From positions 1-23,908 of the forward strand of contig JAHHQV010000044.1 of NCBI GenBank assembly GCA_020026175.1: a stretch of 23,908 bases of DNA. The letters run 5' to 3'. Under the pieces are notes generated by a model. That model worked only from the letters and a program-made list of their open reading frames with translations. It searched no databases and was not told where the DNA came from. The translations under genes and the position numbers were made by a program. Positions 8,424 to 15,266 of this stretch are shown piece by piece; the first letter of the stretch is position 1; each line of letters opens with the position of its first letter. The stretch is from Phocaeicola sp. Lineage in GTDB: Bacteria > Bacteroidota > Bacteroidia > Bacteroidales > Bacteroidaceae.

Positions 8424-9194
8424 TTAAATCAATATGCTATTAACTAACCCTATGCTTTTATACAATACCAAATCCGGTATTATTTCGAGGGTGCAAAAGT
8501 ACAAAATTAAATGCAATGAGCCATACAAACTTCGGAAAAAGTATTTTATGCAGTTGTAAAATAACAATATTTTGCTTAAAACGATAATAATTAGTACGAT
8601 AATAGAAGAATAATGAAATTCAGAGTCCAAGAAAATTATGTAAGCCACTGCTGCAAAAAGCACTAGACCCATTGATGATACTATATTGAAGAATGATTTG
8701 TGCCATAATTTTCTCTTTTCTTTGTCAAAAAAAATCCAATCAATTGTTGTGTATGTTATCCATTTTATGATGAGGAATATGAAGAATATTCCGATATAGA
8801 TTAACATCATTTCAAGGTGGTTCGTTTTGTTGAACAGAATGGGTGATGCGTATGATTGGTAATGATAAGTGATTAGGCTGCACATTATTATGGTTGTGGT
8901 ACACAATAGCAGTGTAGGCAGAATGTATGTCTGGTTATTATTGTTGTCGAAAAGGCTGTTTCTTCCTGGGGTTACGATACAGCTTTTCAGCAGATGCCAT
9001 ATACTTTTGTTATCATTTTGTATAGCTACTACTATGAGAAAAAAACTGAGGACCAGAACAGATATTATATTTCCGTCAGAATATAGCTTGTATGGTATAG
9101 GTTCTCCCTGCATGCCTTGGCATGAGGTATTTGCGTCTGTATTATGTATTGTGTTTATACTGTCGTTGTAAACTGTCCACTGGTTCATTGTCAT
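8424..9194 (-). CDS. DUF4271 domain membrane protein
   Basis: A 256-residue protein with a hydrophilic N-terminus (about 40 residues) and roughly six hydrophobic segments: ISVLVLSFFLIVVAI, ILPTLLLCTTTIIMCSLITY, MMLIYIGIFFIFLIIKWITY, FNIVSSMGLVLFAAVAYIIFL, SIIVLIIIVLSKILLF and a last one near LHLILYFCTLEIIPDLVLY. Topology, size and its place directly before hemD fit the Bacteroidetes DUF4271 family, whose function is unknown to me. Two starts are possible, ATG at 9194 or ATG at 9188. It begins 8 bp after the broken LOG gene. Confidence 0.8.
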   Translation of the reverse strand: MTMNQWTVYNDSINTIHNTDANTSCQGMQGEPIPYKLYSDGNIISVLVLSFFLIVVAIQNDNKSIWHLLKSCIVTPGRNSLFDNNNNQTYILPTLLLCTTTIIMCSLITYHYQSYASPILFNKTNHLEMMLIYIGIFFIFLIIKWITYTTIDWIFFDKEKRKLWHKSFFNIVSSMGLVLFAAVAYIIFLDSEFHYSSIIVLIIIVLSKILLFYNCIKYFFRSLYGSLHLILYFCTLEIIPDLVLYKSIGLVNSILI

Positions 9195-9202
9195 TATATA
9201 GC

Positions 9203-9789
9203 TTATATTTCTGCAAATTTACAAAAATCTTTGTCCCATAAAGGTGTCTTGCTCAATAATTCTACAGCCTCTTCAGGTGTATTTGCCACTTCCCACATTT
9301 TTTTGTGTTCCTTCCTCATAAAGTTGTTTTCTATAGCTTTGTCAAGCATTTCTATAATAGGATTATAGTATCCGTTAGTATTTAATATTACAATAGGCTT
9401 CAGATACAGTCCCAGTTGTTTCCATGTTATGATTTCAAGCAGTTCTTCCATTGTGCCGCATCCTCCGGGTAGTGCAATGGTTGCATCGCTCAGTTTTGCC
9501 ATAAGGCTTTTCCGTTCGTGCATAGTTTCTGTTTCAATCAACTGTTGAGATTTTTGTGATGCCAGTTCTGTTCTACCATGAAGCGCGGTATAACTCCTGT
9601 TACTTTGCCTCTTGTTTCGAGAGCAGAATCTGAAACGGCAGCCATAAGACCCTGTATGCCTGCCCCATTGATGATGCTAATACCTTTTTTTGCCAATAGT
9701 TTTCCAAGTTTTCTTGCATCCTCAAAATATATACTGTCTATCTGACTGCTTGATGCGCTATATACGCATACAGAGTTTATCTTTTCCAA
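9203..9789 (-). pseudogene. LOG-family (TIGR00730-type Rossmann-fold) protein with a frameshift
   Basis: Two adjoining frames together make one LOG-family protein (cytokinin riboside 5'-monophosphate phosphoribohydrolase-like nucleotide hydrolase). The first (9538-9789) carries SVCVYSASSS and NGAGIQGLMAAVSDSALE, ending GVIPRFMVEQNWHHKNLNS. The second (9203-9541) continues IETETMHERKSLMAKLSDA, then the signature LPGGCGTMEELLE and a normal C-terminus. The break lies just before the conserved ETETMHERK, and inserting one base near 9541-9555 would restore the frame. The first frame also lacks an ATG: it can start only at TTG (9789), and an ATA stands where MNSVCVY would begin. The join reads TGATTG, so reinitiation is conceivable, but the family acts as a single chain. 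A sequencing error cannot be excluded. Confidence 0.85.
9214..9221 (-). promoter_or_regulatory. Possible -7 box for the DUF4271-hemD genes
   Basis: TAAATTTG on the minus strand matches TAnnTTTG and lies 19 bp before the DUF4271 ATG, inside the end of the LOG pseudogene. No TTG is seen at the usual -33 spacing, so this is a weak call. Confidence 0.35.
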
Positions 9790-9884
9790 TTTGAATAAGT
9801 TTTATAGGTTGTGTCAAATATGTTTTTATAATGGAATTTGCAATAGTATGATAATTTATTAAGTGCTTGATTCATTTTGTTATG

Positions 9885-9915
9885 CAAATATATACATCTT
9901 TCAGCATCTTTACAA
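9885..9915 (-). promoter_or_regulatory. Bacteroidetes-type promoter of the LOG gene
   Basis: Minus strand TATATTTG (9885-9892) is preceded by TTG (9913-9915) with a 20-bp spacer, a good match to the phylum consensus. It lies about 95 bp before the LOG start and may drive the genes that follow it too. Confidence 0.65.
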
Positions 9916-9940
9916 TTGATATTCTACAATTTATAGAAAT

Positions 9941-10028
9941 CCCCTATAGATAAAGCACTTGCAAACCTGTCAGTCTTATCAAAATGATAGTATGTGATAA
10001 CTGAGTCTTGTGGCTATAACTATAGGGG
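9941..10028. repeat. 88-bp imperfect inverted repeat in the 310-bp gap
   Basis: The gap 9790-10099 has no gene. It holds arms 9941-9956 and 10013-10028 (CCCCTATAGATAAAGC against CCCCTATAGTTATAGC read from the other end), matching at 14 of 16 positions. Inside, CAGtcTTATCA and TGATAACTG can pair, so the whole could fold as one long interrupted hairpin. A further imperfect match (9956-9971 with 10046-10060) crosses it. No target-site duplication is evident at the ends. It could be a remnant of a small mobile element, a structured RNA or a regulatory site. Confidence 0.55.
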
Positions 10029-10072
10029 AAGGAGAATGAAAAAGTGACAGACTTCAAGTTTATAAAAACAGT

Positions 10073-10096
10073 ATATCTTTTGAGGTATAAAGATAT
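10073..10096 (-). terminator. Weak hairpin terminator after the beta-propeller operon
   Basis: Arms 10073-10080 and 10089-10096 (ATATCTTT/AAAGATAT) lie just after the stop of the last gene of the operon, with a U-rich stretch a few bases on. The stem is nearly all A-T, so the call is tentative. Confidence 0.4.
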
Positions 10097-10099
10097 TTG

Positions 10100-11113
10100 T
10101 TATTTATTCAATTGAGGTTTATCGTTGTTTCCTGATAGATTATATAAATTTAGAGTCTTTGATATTTGGTCAAAGGAAATTAGAGAATCACCTTTTACAT
10201 CAAAATGAACAATTTTTTTGCTATCGCATAATAAATATTGACAATCGAACGTGATTTTGTCTTGAATATCAAATTTAAGAATAGTTTTGCAATCATCAAC
10301 ATCTTTGTCATCTCTTGCCGATAGATATAAATAATGTCCGTCAATACAGCAATCAAATATGCTAAAATAAGGTAACCTTTTCTCTAGTGCCTTAGTGTCA
10401 AGCCAATCGGAAACAACCGGTATTCTTCTTAAATCATAATTCTCAATTAAAGTTCCGTTAAAGTCATATTTTTCTATTATAGGTACAATTTTTCCAATTG
10501 TATATAGATTTTTTTCACTTGCAACGACATGTCTGCTGCTGCCAAATCTATAATCTTTAGAATCTAGTGTAGACGTAAATTGTCCCATATATCGCATTTC
10601 TTTATTTTCCATATTATACATGGATATTGTGTGATCTTTGTCTTTATTGTTTGTAAAATAATAAACAATAGAATCGTTTATATAAGTTCTCAGGTGACCG
10701 CCTATATCATCTTTTTGGGGTAAGTTCATTTTTTTCATTTTACCATTGTCCATATATTGCATTAATGGCGTAAGATAACCGCTGAAAAACAATCCATTCT
10801 CATTTATGAAAAGATTATGTGCTAGAATTGGTATATCGATACGTTCAATTTTTCCGTCAGGATGTATCTTAATCAAAAAATTCACATCAGAGAATGAGAC
10901 ATAAATATTTTTATTATAAATTCTTGTTTGGGATACAAATTCGAAAGGAATAGAATCTATATTTAAGTCAATTGTACTGCTTTTTTTCAGTTCAACCGTA
11001 TCAATATCCTGCAAAAGGGTAATTTCTTCTTTTTTTATATTCTTGCACGAATATAATACACTAACAAAGACTATAAATATTGATAGATATAAATATTTAT
11101 TTTTCATAGACAT
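10100..11113 (-). CDS. Lipoprotein, 6-bladed beta-propeller-like
   Basis: A 337-residue lipoprotein: MSMKNKYLYLSIFIVFVSVLYSC ends in a lipobox with the acylated cysteine at position 23. The mature part has repeated strand-turn patterns with regularly spaced short blocks (IYNKNIYVSFSD, LFINENGLFFSGY, VASEKNLYTIGKIVPIIEKYD, CIDGHYLYLSARDD, VKGDSLISFDQISKTLNLYN), in line with the 6-bladed propeller (TolB-like / DUF5128-type) lipoproteins common in Bacteroidetes. No catalytic motif is visible. The start overlaps the end of the DUF1573 gene by 17 bp, or by 11 bp if the second Met is used, indicating translational coupling. It is the last gene of the NVEALA operon. Family assignment is by pattern, and the function is unknown. 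Confidence 0.7.
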   Translation of the reverse strand: MSMKNKYLYLSIFIVFVSVLYSCKNIKKEEITLLQDIDTVELKKSSTIDLNIDSIPFEFVSQTRIYNKNIYVSFSDVNFLIKIHPDGKIERIDIPILAHNLFINENGLFFSGYLTPLMQYMDNGKMKKMNLPQKDDIGGHLRTYINDSIVYYFTNNKDKDHTISMYNMENKEMRYMGQFTSTLDSKDYRFGSSRHVVASEKNLYTIGKIVPIIEKYDFNGTLIENYDLRRIPVVSDWLDTKALEKRLPYFSIFDCCIDGHYLYLSARDDKDVDDCKTILKFDIQDKITFDCQYLLCDSKKIVHFDVKGDSLISFDQISKTLNLYNLSGNNDKPQLNK

Positions 11114-11474
11114 TGCATTTTATTGTTAACTTTTTCATAGTCTCATCCTTACCGTAATTTACTATGGTATATATTTTCTGTTTACCAAATTTTCCGGCAG
11201 TATTTATAGTAAGGGTAATATATGTAGTATCTTTAGGATTCAACATGTATTTACCAACATGGTAACTTGTACATGAACATTCGGGATTGACGTAGTTTAT
11301 GGCTATTTTATTTTTTGTTTTATTTTCAAGGACAAACTTTGCTGTCAAGATTGTATCATTGGGAATAGTTCCGAAGTCGATTAAACTTGGTTGAAAAGAT
11401 ACTTGTTTATTATTGTTTTGTGAGTAAGTTGAGAATGGAAATAATAACATTGATATAAAAAGATACTTCTTCAT
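11097..11474 (-). CDS. DUF1573 domain exported protein
   Basis: A 125-residue protein with a signal peptide (MKKYLFISMLLFPFSTYSQ) followed by one immunoglobulin-like DUF1573 domain: IDFGTIPNDTILTAKFVLENKTKN, then the hallmark VNPECSCTSYHVGKYMLNPKDTTYITLTINTAGKFGKQ. The CSC cysteine pair is typical of the family, which is abundant in Bacteroidetes and has no settled function. It begins 5 bp after the stop of the preceding propeller gene and overlaps the next one, so all three are surely one transcript. The location is probably periplasmic. Confidence 0.9.
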   Translation of the reverse strand: MKKYLFISMLLFPFSTYSQNNNKQVSFQPSLIDFGTIPNDTILTAKFVLENKTKNKIAINYVNPECSCTSYHVGKYMLNPKDTTYITLTINTAGKFGKQKIYTIVNYGKDETMKKLTIKCNVYEK

Positions 11475-11479
11475 AATTA

Positions 11480-12601
11480 TTATAATTTGAATTTATAAAA
11501 AACAATTTTCTCGTTTTCCTCATCTATAGGTACAGAAGCATAAAAATAAGGTTCATAATACCCTATGACCTTAAAATCTTTAGGAGTTTCCACATCACCA
11601 ATTAAAACATTCTCTTTATATATTTGTAATCCATCTTTTCCCAAATCATTTTCTTTCTTGTAAGAACGGAATAATAATTTTTGCTCATCAATGTATTCAA
11701 GCCATGTGAAATAGCTATATTTCTCCCTTTGTTCCATACTCTCTTTTCTGAAATCTCTTATGGTATGAAGTGTCGAATAGTTCTTGTTCATATTTTTTCC
11801 ATCATAACCAAATGCTGTTATTGGGTTGAAATCATTGTCATAAACATATATAAGGCTATCGGCTTCGTAATTGACATAGAAATTCCCTTCTTTATCAATG
11901 TCGTAATTCACAAATGAGAATTGCTTGGTATTGTCTTCTTCGTATGTTTCTGGATAATCTCCAAAGACTTTTGTTCTTTCTCCTGTTTCTATGTTGATGG
12001 AAACTATGGAATGGGCATTTTCTTTATATCTTTGATATGATGTGAACATGTGAAGATCCGGATGTTCACAGAATACATTGCTGTAAACTATATTCTTGTA
12101 ATTTCTAAGTATTAGTTTAGGATAACATAAGGTATACAAGAATGGATCTTCGTATGAGACCTTTGGTTTCTTTTTATTTGGAGCTATGAGGAAAAAGCTC
12201 TCTTTTTCAAACTGATTATTAAAAATATAACAATCATTACTAGGTCCCACCAAGAAGTATCTGTCGTCATTTAAATGACAAAATCCAACTATATTTCTAG
12301 TAGCGAGTTCATTTGGACCTTGACCTTGTCTCAGATGCTTTCCTGAAAAACGTCCTTCATTGTCAAAAGAGAAAATCGTACAGAATTTATCGTCTATATA
12401 AAATAAGGTGTCGTTTATAAACTGCAAATAGCCCAAATATGAGGCATCTACAAACTCACATTCCACTTTGTTTAAATCGATTTTTGATATTTGAATATCT
12501 GGTAAGGTATTTACGACACTGGGAAGTTTGTTTACATTGTTACAACCAACAAAGGATAATGAAAATAACAAAGTTCCTAATAAGAATGATTTACTATTCA
12601 T
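11480..12601 (-). CDS. 6-bladed beta-propeller lipoprotein
   Basis: A 373-residue lipoprotein with the lipobox LSFVGC (Cys20). The mature domain fits the Bacteroidetes 6-bladed beta-propeller lipoproteins: YIDDKFCTIFSFDNEGRFSGKHLRQGQGPNELATRNIVGF carries the typical blade sequence ending in GxGPxE, followed by FLVGPSNDCYIFNNQ and DIDKEGNFYVNYEADSLIYVYDNDFNPITAFG. Such proteins are usually surface or periplasmic ligand binders; no enzyme motif is visible. It follows the NVEALA gene across a hairpin and is tightly linked to DUF1573 downstream. Confidence 0.82.
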   Translation of the reverse strand: MNSKSFLLGTLLFSLSFVGCNNVNKLPSVVNTLPDIQISKIDLNKVECEFVDASYLGYLQFINDTLFYIDDKFCTIFSFDNEGRFSGKHLRQGQGPNELATRNIVGFCHLNDDRYFLVGPSNDCYIFNNQFEKESFFLIAPNKKKPKVSYEDPFLYTLCYPKLILRNYKNIVYSNVFCEHPDLHMFTSYQRYKENAHSIVSINIETGERTKVFGDYPETYEEDNTKQFSFVNYDIDKEGNFYVNYEADSLIYVYDNDFNPITAFGYDGKNMNKNYSTLHTIRDFRKESMEQREKYSYFTWLEYIDEQKLLFRSYKKENDLGKDGLQIYKENVLIGDVETPKDFKVIGYYEPYFYASVPIDEENEKIVFYKFKL

Positions 12602-12620
12602 TGTTTTTTATTATAAATGT

Positions 12621-12659
12621 AAAAAGCCTTTGAAGTATATTGGGCCTCAAAAGCTTTTT
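12621..12659 (-). terminator. Hairpin between the NVEALA peptide gene and the propeller genes (possible attenuator)
   Basis: Arms 12621-12633 and 12647-12659 (AAAAAGCCTTTGA with TCAAAAGCTTTTT) pair fully in the minus-strand RNA with one G-U. A U-rich stretch follows. It lies 13 bp after the peptide stop and 20 bp before the next start, so it would let much more peptide than lipoprotein be made from one promoter, and could protect the peptide mRNA 3' end. Confidence 0.6.
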
Positions 12660-12672
12660 ATAGGTTATCAAA

Positions 12673-12942
12673 TTAATTAGAACAACTTGTATTATATAGA
12701 GAGCAATCTTGACTGCTATTGATAGCACAATCAACCCCCCAATTATCACGTTTGCATCCAGTTCCCCATATTAAACCACAACTACAATGATATAAGTCTT
12801 CCCATTCATTGTTAGCCAATGCTTCAATATTGGTAAGATTCATGTTGAACATTTGTGTTTCTTTCTCTTTCTGGTTAAAGTTCCACCCTGTAATCACTGC
12901 TAATGATGCAAAAACAATTACAATTACTGCTTTCTTTTTCAT
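12673..12942 (-). CDS. NVEALA-family small exported cysteine-rich peptide
   Basis: An 89-residue protein with a lysine-rich start and a hydrophobic signal segment (AVIVIVFASLAVITGW). After a short linker comes the family signature LTNIEALANNE (residues 36-46), the variant NIEALA of the NVEALA motif. The C-terminal part is short and rich in cysteine: Cys53, 55, 63, 72, 80 and 87, an even number that could form three disulfides once exported. NVEALA proteins are small, numerous in Bacteroidales and of unknown function; the constant motif followed by a variable Cys-rich tail resembles a leader-core layout, but that is inference. The gene is first in an operon with two propeller-type lipoproteins and DUF1573, and a hairpin follows it. 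Confidence 0.9.
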   Translation of the reverse strand: MKKKAVIVIVFASLAVITGWNFNQKEKETQMFNMNLTNIEALANNEWEDLYHCSCGLIWGTGCKRDNWGVDCAINSSQDCSLYNTSCSN

Positions 12943-12963
12943 AGTTATTTAATGTTTATTTTA

Positions 12964-13013
12964 GGGTTCTGTTGATTCATTTTTTATATTCTTGTTTTAG
13001 GATAGTAGAACCC
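12964..13013 (-). promoter_or_regulatory. Inverted repeat in the NVEALA mRNA leader
   Basis: GGGTTCT (12964-12970) and AGAACCC (13007-13013) form a 7-bp GC-containing stem in an otherwise very AT-rich leader. The loop is 36 nt. It lies between the predicted transcription start (about 13033) and the ATG. Confidence 0.4.
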
Positions 13014-13038
13014 CTTAACTCTCCTTATAAGAATATTG

Positions 13039-13073
13039 CAAAAATATACAAAAACACTCACTTATTATACAAA
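13039..13073 (-). promoter_or_regulatory. Probable promoter of the NVEALA operon
   Basis: Minus strand TATTTTTG (13039-13046) matches TAnnTTTG, with TTTG at 13070-13073 and a 23-bp spacer, slightly long. This implies a leader of about 90 nt. The rest of the gap up to the metK terminator (13074-13202) is AT-rich and I see nothing else in it. Confidence 0.5.
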
Positions 13074-13202
13074 AAAAAATACTTTTATATACTAAAAAGT
13101 TTTAATTACCTGATGGCTGCTTATTAAAATGTTTTTACATTCACTTATATATCTCATTTATTATTAATTAGTACATAGTTTGATAACAATTATTTTAAAA
13201 TA

Positions 13203-13263
13203 AAAAACGGAGAACTGATTGCTGACATAGCATGCTGCCACAACAAATCAATTCTCCGTTTTT
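13203..13263 (-). terminator. Rho-independent terminator after metK
   Basis: Arms 13203-13220 and 13246-13263 pair over 18 bp on the minus strand, with one position forming a G-U pair only in that strand's RNA. The outer A/T bases of the stem give the U-run. The stem lies 10 bp after the metK stop. Confidence 0.9.
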
Positions 13264-13273
13264 ATGATTATGA

Positions 13274-14566
13274 TTAAAGACCGAAAGCTGCCTTAACCTT
13301 GTCTACATAGTCAAGCTTTTCCCATGTAAACAATTCTACTTCCATAGTCTTGTTGCCTTCGTATAGAGATTCGAATGTTTTTGTAACTACCTTAGGTTCT
13401 CTTCCCATGTGTCCGTATGCAGCAGTTTCGCTGTATATCGGATAACGTAGTTTCAGACGCTCTTCTATAGCTTTTGGTCTCATGTCGAATATTTCATCTA
13501 CTTTCTTTGCAATTTCGCCATCAGTCATATTTACGTTGCTTCTGCCATAAGTGTTTACGTAGATATTTATAGGACGAGCTACGCCGATGGCATAAGAAAC
13601 CTGTACAAGCACTTCATCTGTAACTCCTGCCGCTACAAGATTTTTCGCAATATGACGTGCTGCATAAGCTGCACTACGGTCTACCTTGCTAGGGTCTTTT
13701 CCAGAGAAAGCACCACCTCCGTGAGCTCCTGCACCTCCATATGTATCAACTATAATCTTACGTCCTGTAAGACCTGTATCACCATGAGGACCTCCGATAA
13801 CGAACTTTCCTGTAGGGTTTACGTGATATATTATCTTGTCGTTGAACAAAGCAAGAACTTCTGGATTGTGTATTTCAGAAATAACTCTTGGCATAAGAAT
13901 TTCGATAACGTCCTTGCGTATCTGTGCAAGCATTTCTTCATCAGCTTTCAACTGAGCTTCCTTGGAAGAGTCTTTAGGGGCGATGAAGTCGTCATGCTGT
14001 GTAGAAACTACAATAGTGTCTATTCTCACAGGACAACGGTTGTCATCATATTCTATTGTAACCTGACTTTTTGCATCTGGGCGAAGGTATGTCATTACTT
14101 TTCCTTCACGACGTATGTCGGCAAGTACCATAAGTACCTTATGCGCCAAGTCAAGTGATAGAGGCATATAGTTTTCAGTCTCTTTAGTAGCATAACCAAA
14201 CATCATACCCTGGTCTCCGGCTCCCTGATTCATAGGGTCTTCACGTTCTACACCACGGTTGATATCAGCACTCTGTTCGTGTATTGCAGAGAATACACCG
14301 CAAGAGTTTCCGTCAAACATATATTCGCTTTTAGTATAGCCTATCTTGTTTATAACTTCTCTGGCTGTACGTTGCAAATCTATGTACGCATTGGTTTTCA
14401 CTTCCCCGGCCAATACTACCTGTCCGGTAGTTACCAGTGTTTCGCAAGCTACTTTAGAACTGGGGTCGTATGCCAACAGTTTGTCAAGTACAGCATCCGA
14501 TATTTGATCGGCTACTTTGTCGGGGTGTCCTTCAGACACCGATTCGGATGTGAATAAGTATCCCAT
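13274..14566 (-). CDS. metK: S-adenosylmethionine synthetase
   Basis: Makes S-adenosylmethionine from methionine and ATP in the cytoplasm. At 430 residues it is longer than the E. coli enzyme (384), as is usual in Bacteroidetes. Motifs are intact: SEGHPDKVADQISD at 11-24, the methionine-site block GAGDQGMMFGYA at 115-126, GGPHGDTGLTGRKIIVDTYGG, and the P-loop-like GGGAFSGKDPSKVDRSAAY. It is a single-gene transcript with its own promoter, a leader that fits a SAM-II riboswitch, and its own terminator, so feedback control by its product is expected. The product supplies the methyltransferase, MiaB and QueA coded nearby. Confidence 0.99.
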   Translation of the reverse strand: MGYLFTSESVSEGHPDKVADQISDAVLDKLLAYDPSSKVACETLVTTGQVVLAGEVKTNAYIDLQRTAREVINKIGYTKSEYMFDGNSCGVFSAIHEQSADINRGVEREDPMNQGAGDQGMMFGYATKETENYMPLSLDLAHKVLMVLADIRREGKVMTYLRPDAKSQVTIEYDDNRCPVRIDTIVVSTQHDDFIAPKDSSKEAQLKADEEMLAQIRKDVIEILMPRVISEIHNPEVLALFNDKIIYHVNPTGKFVIGGPHGDTGLTGRKIIVDTYGGAGAHGGGAFSGKDPSKVDRSAAYAARHIAKNLVAAGVTDEVLVQVSYAIGVARPINIYVNTYGRSNVNMTDGEIAKKVDEIFDMRPKAIEERLKLRYPIYSETAAYGHMGREPKVVTKTFESLYEGNKTMEVELFTWEKLDYVDKVKAAFGL

Positions 14567-14640
14567 ATTACGTTTTAAATTTAAAAAATTAATGATTTAA
14601 ATTATCCGTGTACGGACAGAGTAGAAATGTGTTCAGGAAT

Positions 14641-14692
14641 ATTTGTTTTTAGCATTTTTTTCCGTGGTTGCAAGCTACTCAAATCTTTCCAC
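14641..14692 (-). ncRNA. SAM-II-type riboswitch in the metK leader
   Basis: On the minus strand the leader has the SAM-II order of elements: P1 5' arm GUGG (14692-14689), loop with GAUUUG (14685-14680), GCUUGCAA (14675-14668), P1 3' arm CCAC (14667-14664), an A-rich linker, GCUAAAAA (14653-14646), and CAAAU (14645-14641) able to pair with the loop AUUUG to form the H-type pseudoknot. It begins about 10 nt after the predicted transcription start and about 75 nt before the ATG. The location in front of metK fits SAM feedback. The identification rests on remembered consensus blocks, not on a covariance search. Confidence 0.8.
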
Positions 14693-14708
14693 TTCTTATT
14701 TTCTTTGG

Positions 14709-14742
14709 CAAAGATACTCATATAATTTGGAATAGTTACAAA
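14709..14742 (-). promoter_or_regulatory. Promoter of metK
   Basis: Minus strand TATCTTTG (14709-14716) is an exact TAnnTTTG box, with TTTG at 14739-14742 and a 22-bp spacer. The predicted start near 14702 lies just before the riboswitch aptamer. Confidence 0.7.
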
Positions 14743-14805
14743 TTGAATATTCTTTTAACATAAGTTTTTGCCATTATATGCCTATACATGTTTGTTAAAC
14801 TTATT

Positions 14806-15258
14806 TTATATTAGATCTTTCAGCTTTTTTCCTGTTACAGGATGTATTGTATCGCCGGCAATTTCAATTAGAGGTTTCATCACGAAATCTCTTTCAGTCA
14901 TTAGAGGGTGTGGTATTACCAGATCTTTAGTATTCATTATACGGTCGTCATATAGAAGTATGTCTATATCTATGATACGGTCGGAATACACTCTGTTGAC
15001 AGATTTGCTCGTCCTTCCCATTTCAATTTCTATTTCTTTAAGGATAGATAGAATCTGATGAGGCTCAAGTTGGGTTTCAACACATAGAACCGCATTAAGG
15101 AAACCGTTTTCTGATTCAAAACCCCACGGATCTGTTTCTATAAAAGAAGATAGGGAAGTCACCTCCCCTATCTTTTCTTTTATCTTTTCTACAGCCGTGT
15201 TGAGATTTTCCTCTTTATTCCCGAGATTAGTTCCCAGTCCTAAATAAACTGTAGCCAT
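14806..15258 (-). CDS. folK: 2-amino-4-hydroxy-6-hydroxymethyldihydropteridine pyrophosphokinase
   Basis: HPPK transfers pyrophosphate from ATP to the pterin in folate synthesis. The 150-residue protein shows the family pattern: VYLGLGTNLGN at the start, FIETDPWG, NAVLCVETQLEP, EIEMGR, then DRIIDIDILLYDD with the two magnesium-binding aspartates (Asp97, Asp99), and VIPHPLMTERDFVMKPL. The usual Arg-x-Trp/Tyr-Gly-Pro-Arg stretch before the Asp pair is replaced by NRVYSDR, a common variant. It begins 8 bp after queA and is the last gene of the ftsX-folK operon. Confidence 0.97.
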   Translation of the reverse strand: MATVYLGLGTNLGNKEENLNTAVEKIKEKIGEVTSLSSFIETDPWGFESENGFLNAVLCVETQLEPHQILSILKEIEIEMGRTSKSVNRVYSDRIIDIDILLYDDRIMNTKDLVIPHPLMTERDFVMKPLIEIAGDTIHPVTGKKLKDLI

Positions 15259-15266
15259 TGTTTATT

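Noticed and set aside
9203..9789. Programmed ribosomal frameshift in the LOG gene
   Set aside because: No heptameric slippery site or clear downstream stimulator at the break, and the family has no known frameshifting; mutation or sequencing error is simpler.
10029..10047. Shine-Dalgarno-like AAGGAG followed by ATG AAA AAG TGA on the plus strand
   Set aside because: Only three codons long; not credible as a gene.
13652..14158. 168-residue open frame on the plus strand opposite metK
   Set aside because: Cys/Ser-rich shadow of metK with no start signal or motif.
14567..14640. A second riboswitch or attenuator terminator between the aptamer and metK
   Set aside because: I see no strong stem followed by a U-run; only short AT-rich pairings such as AAATTTAAA.
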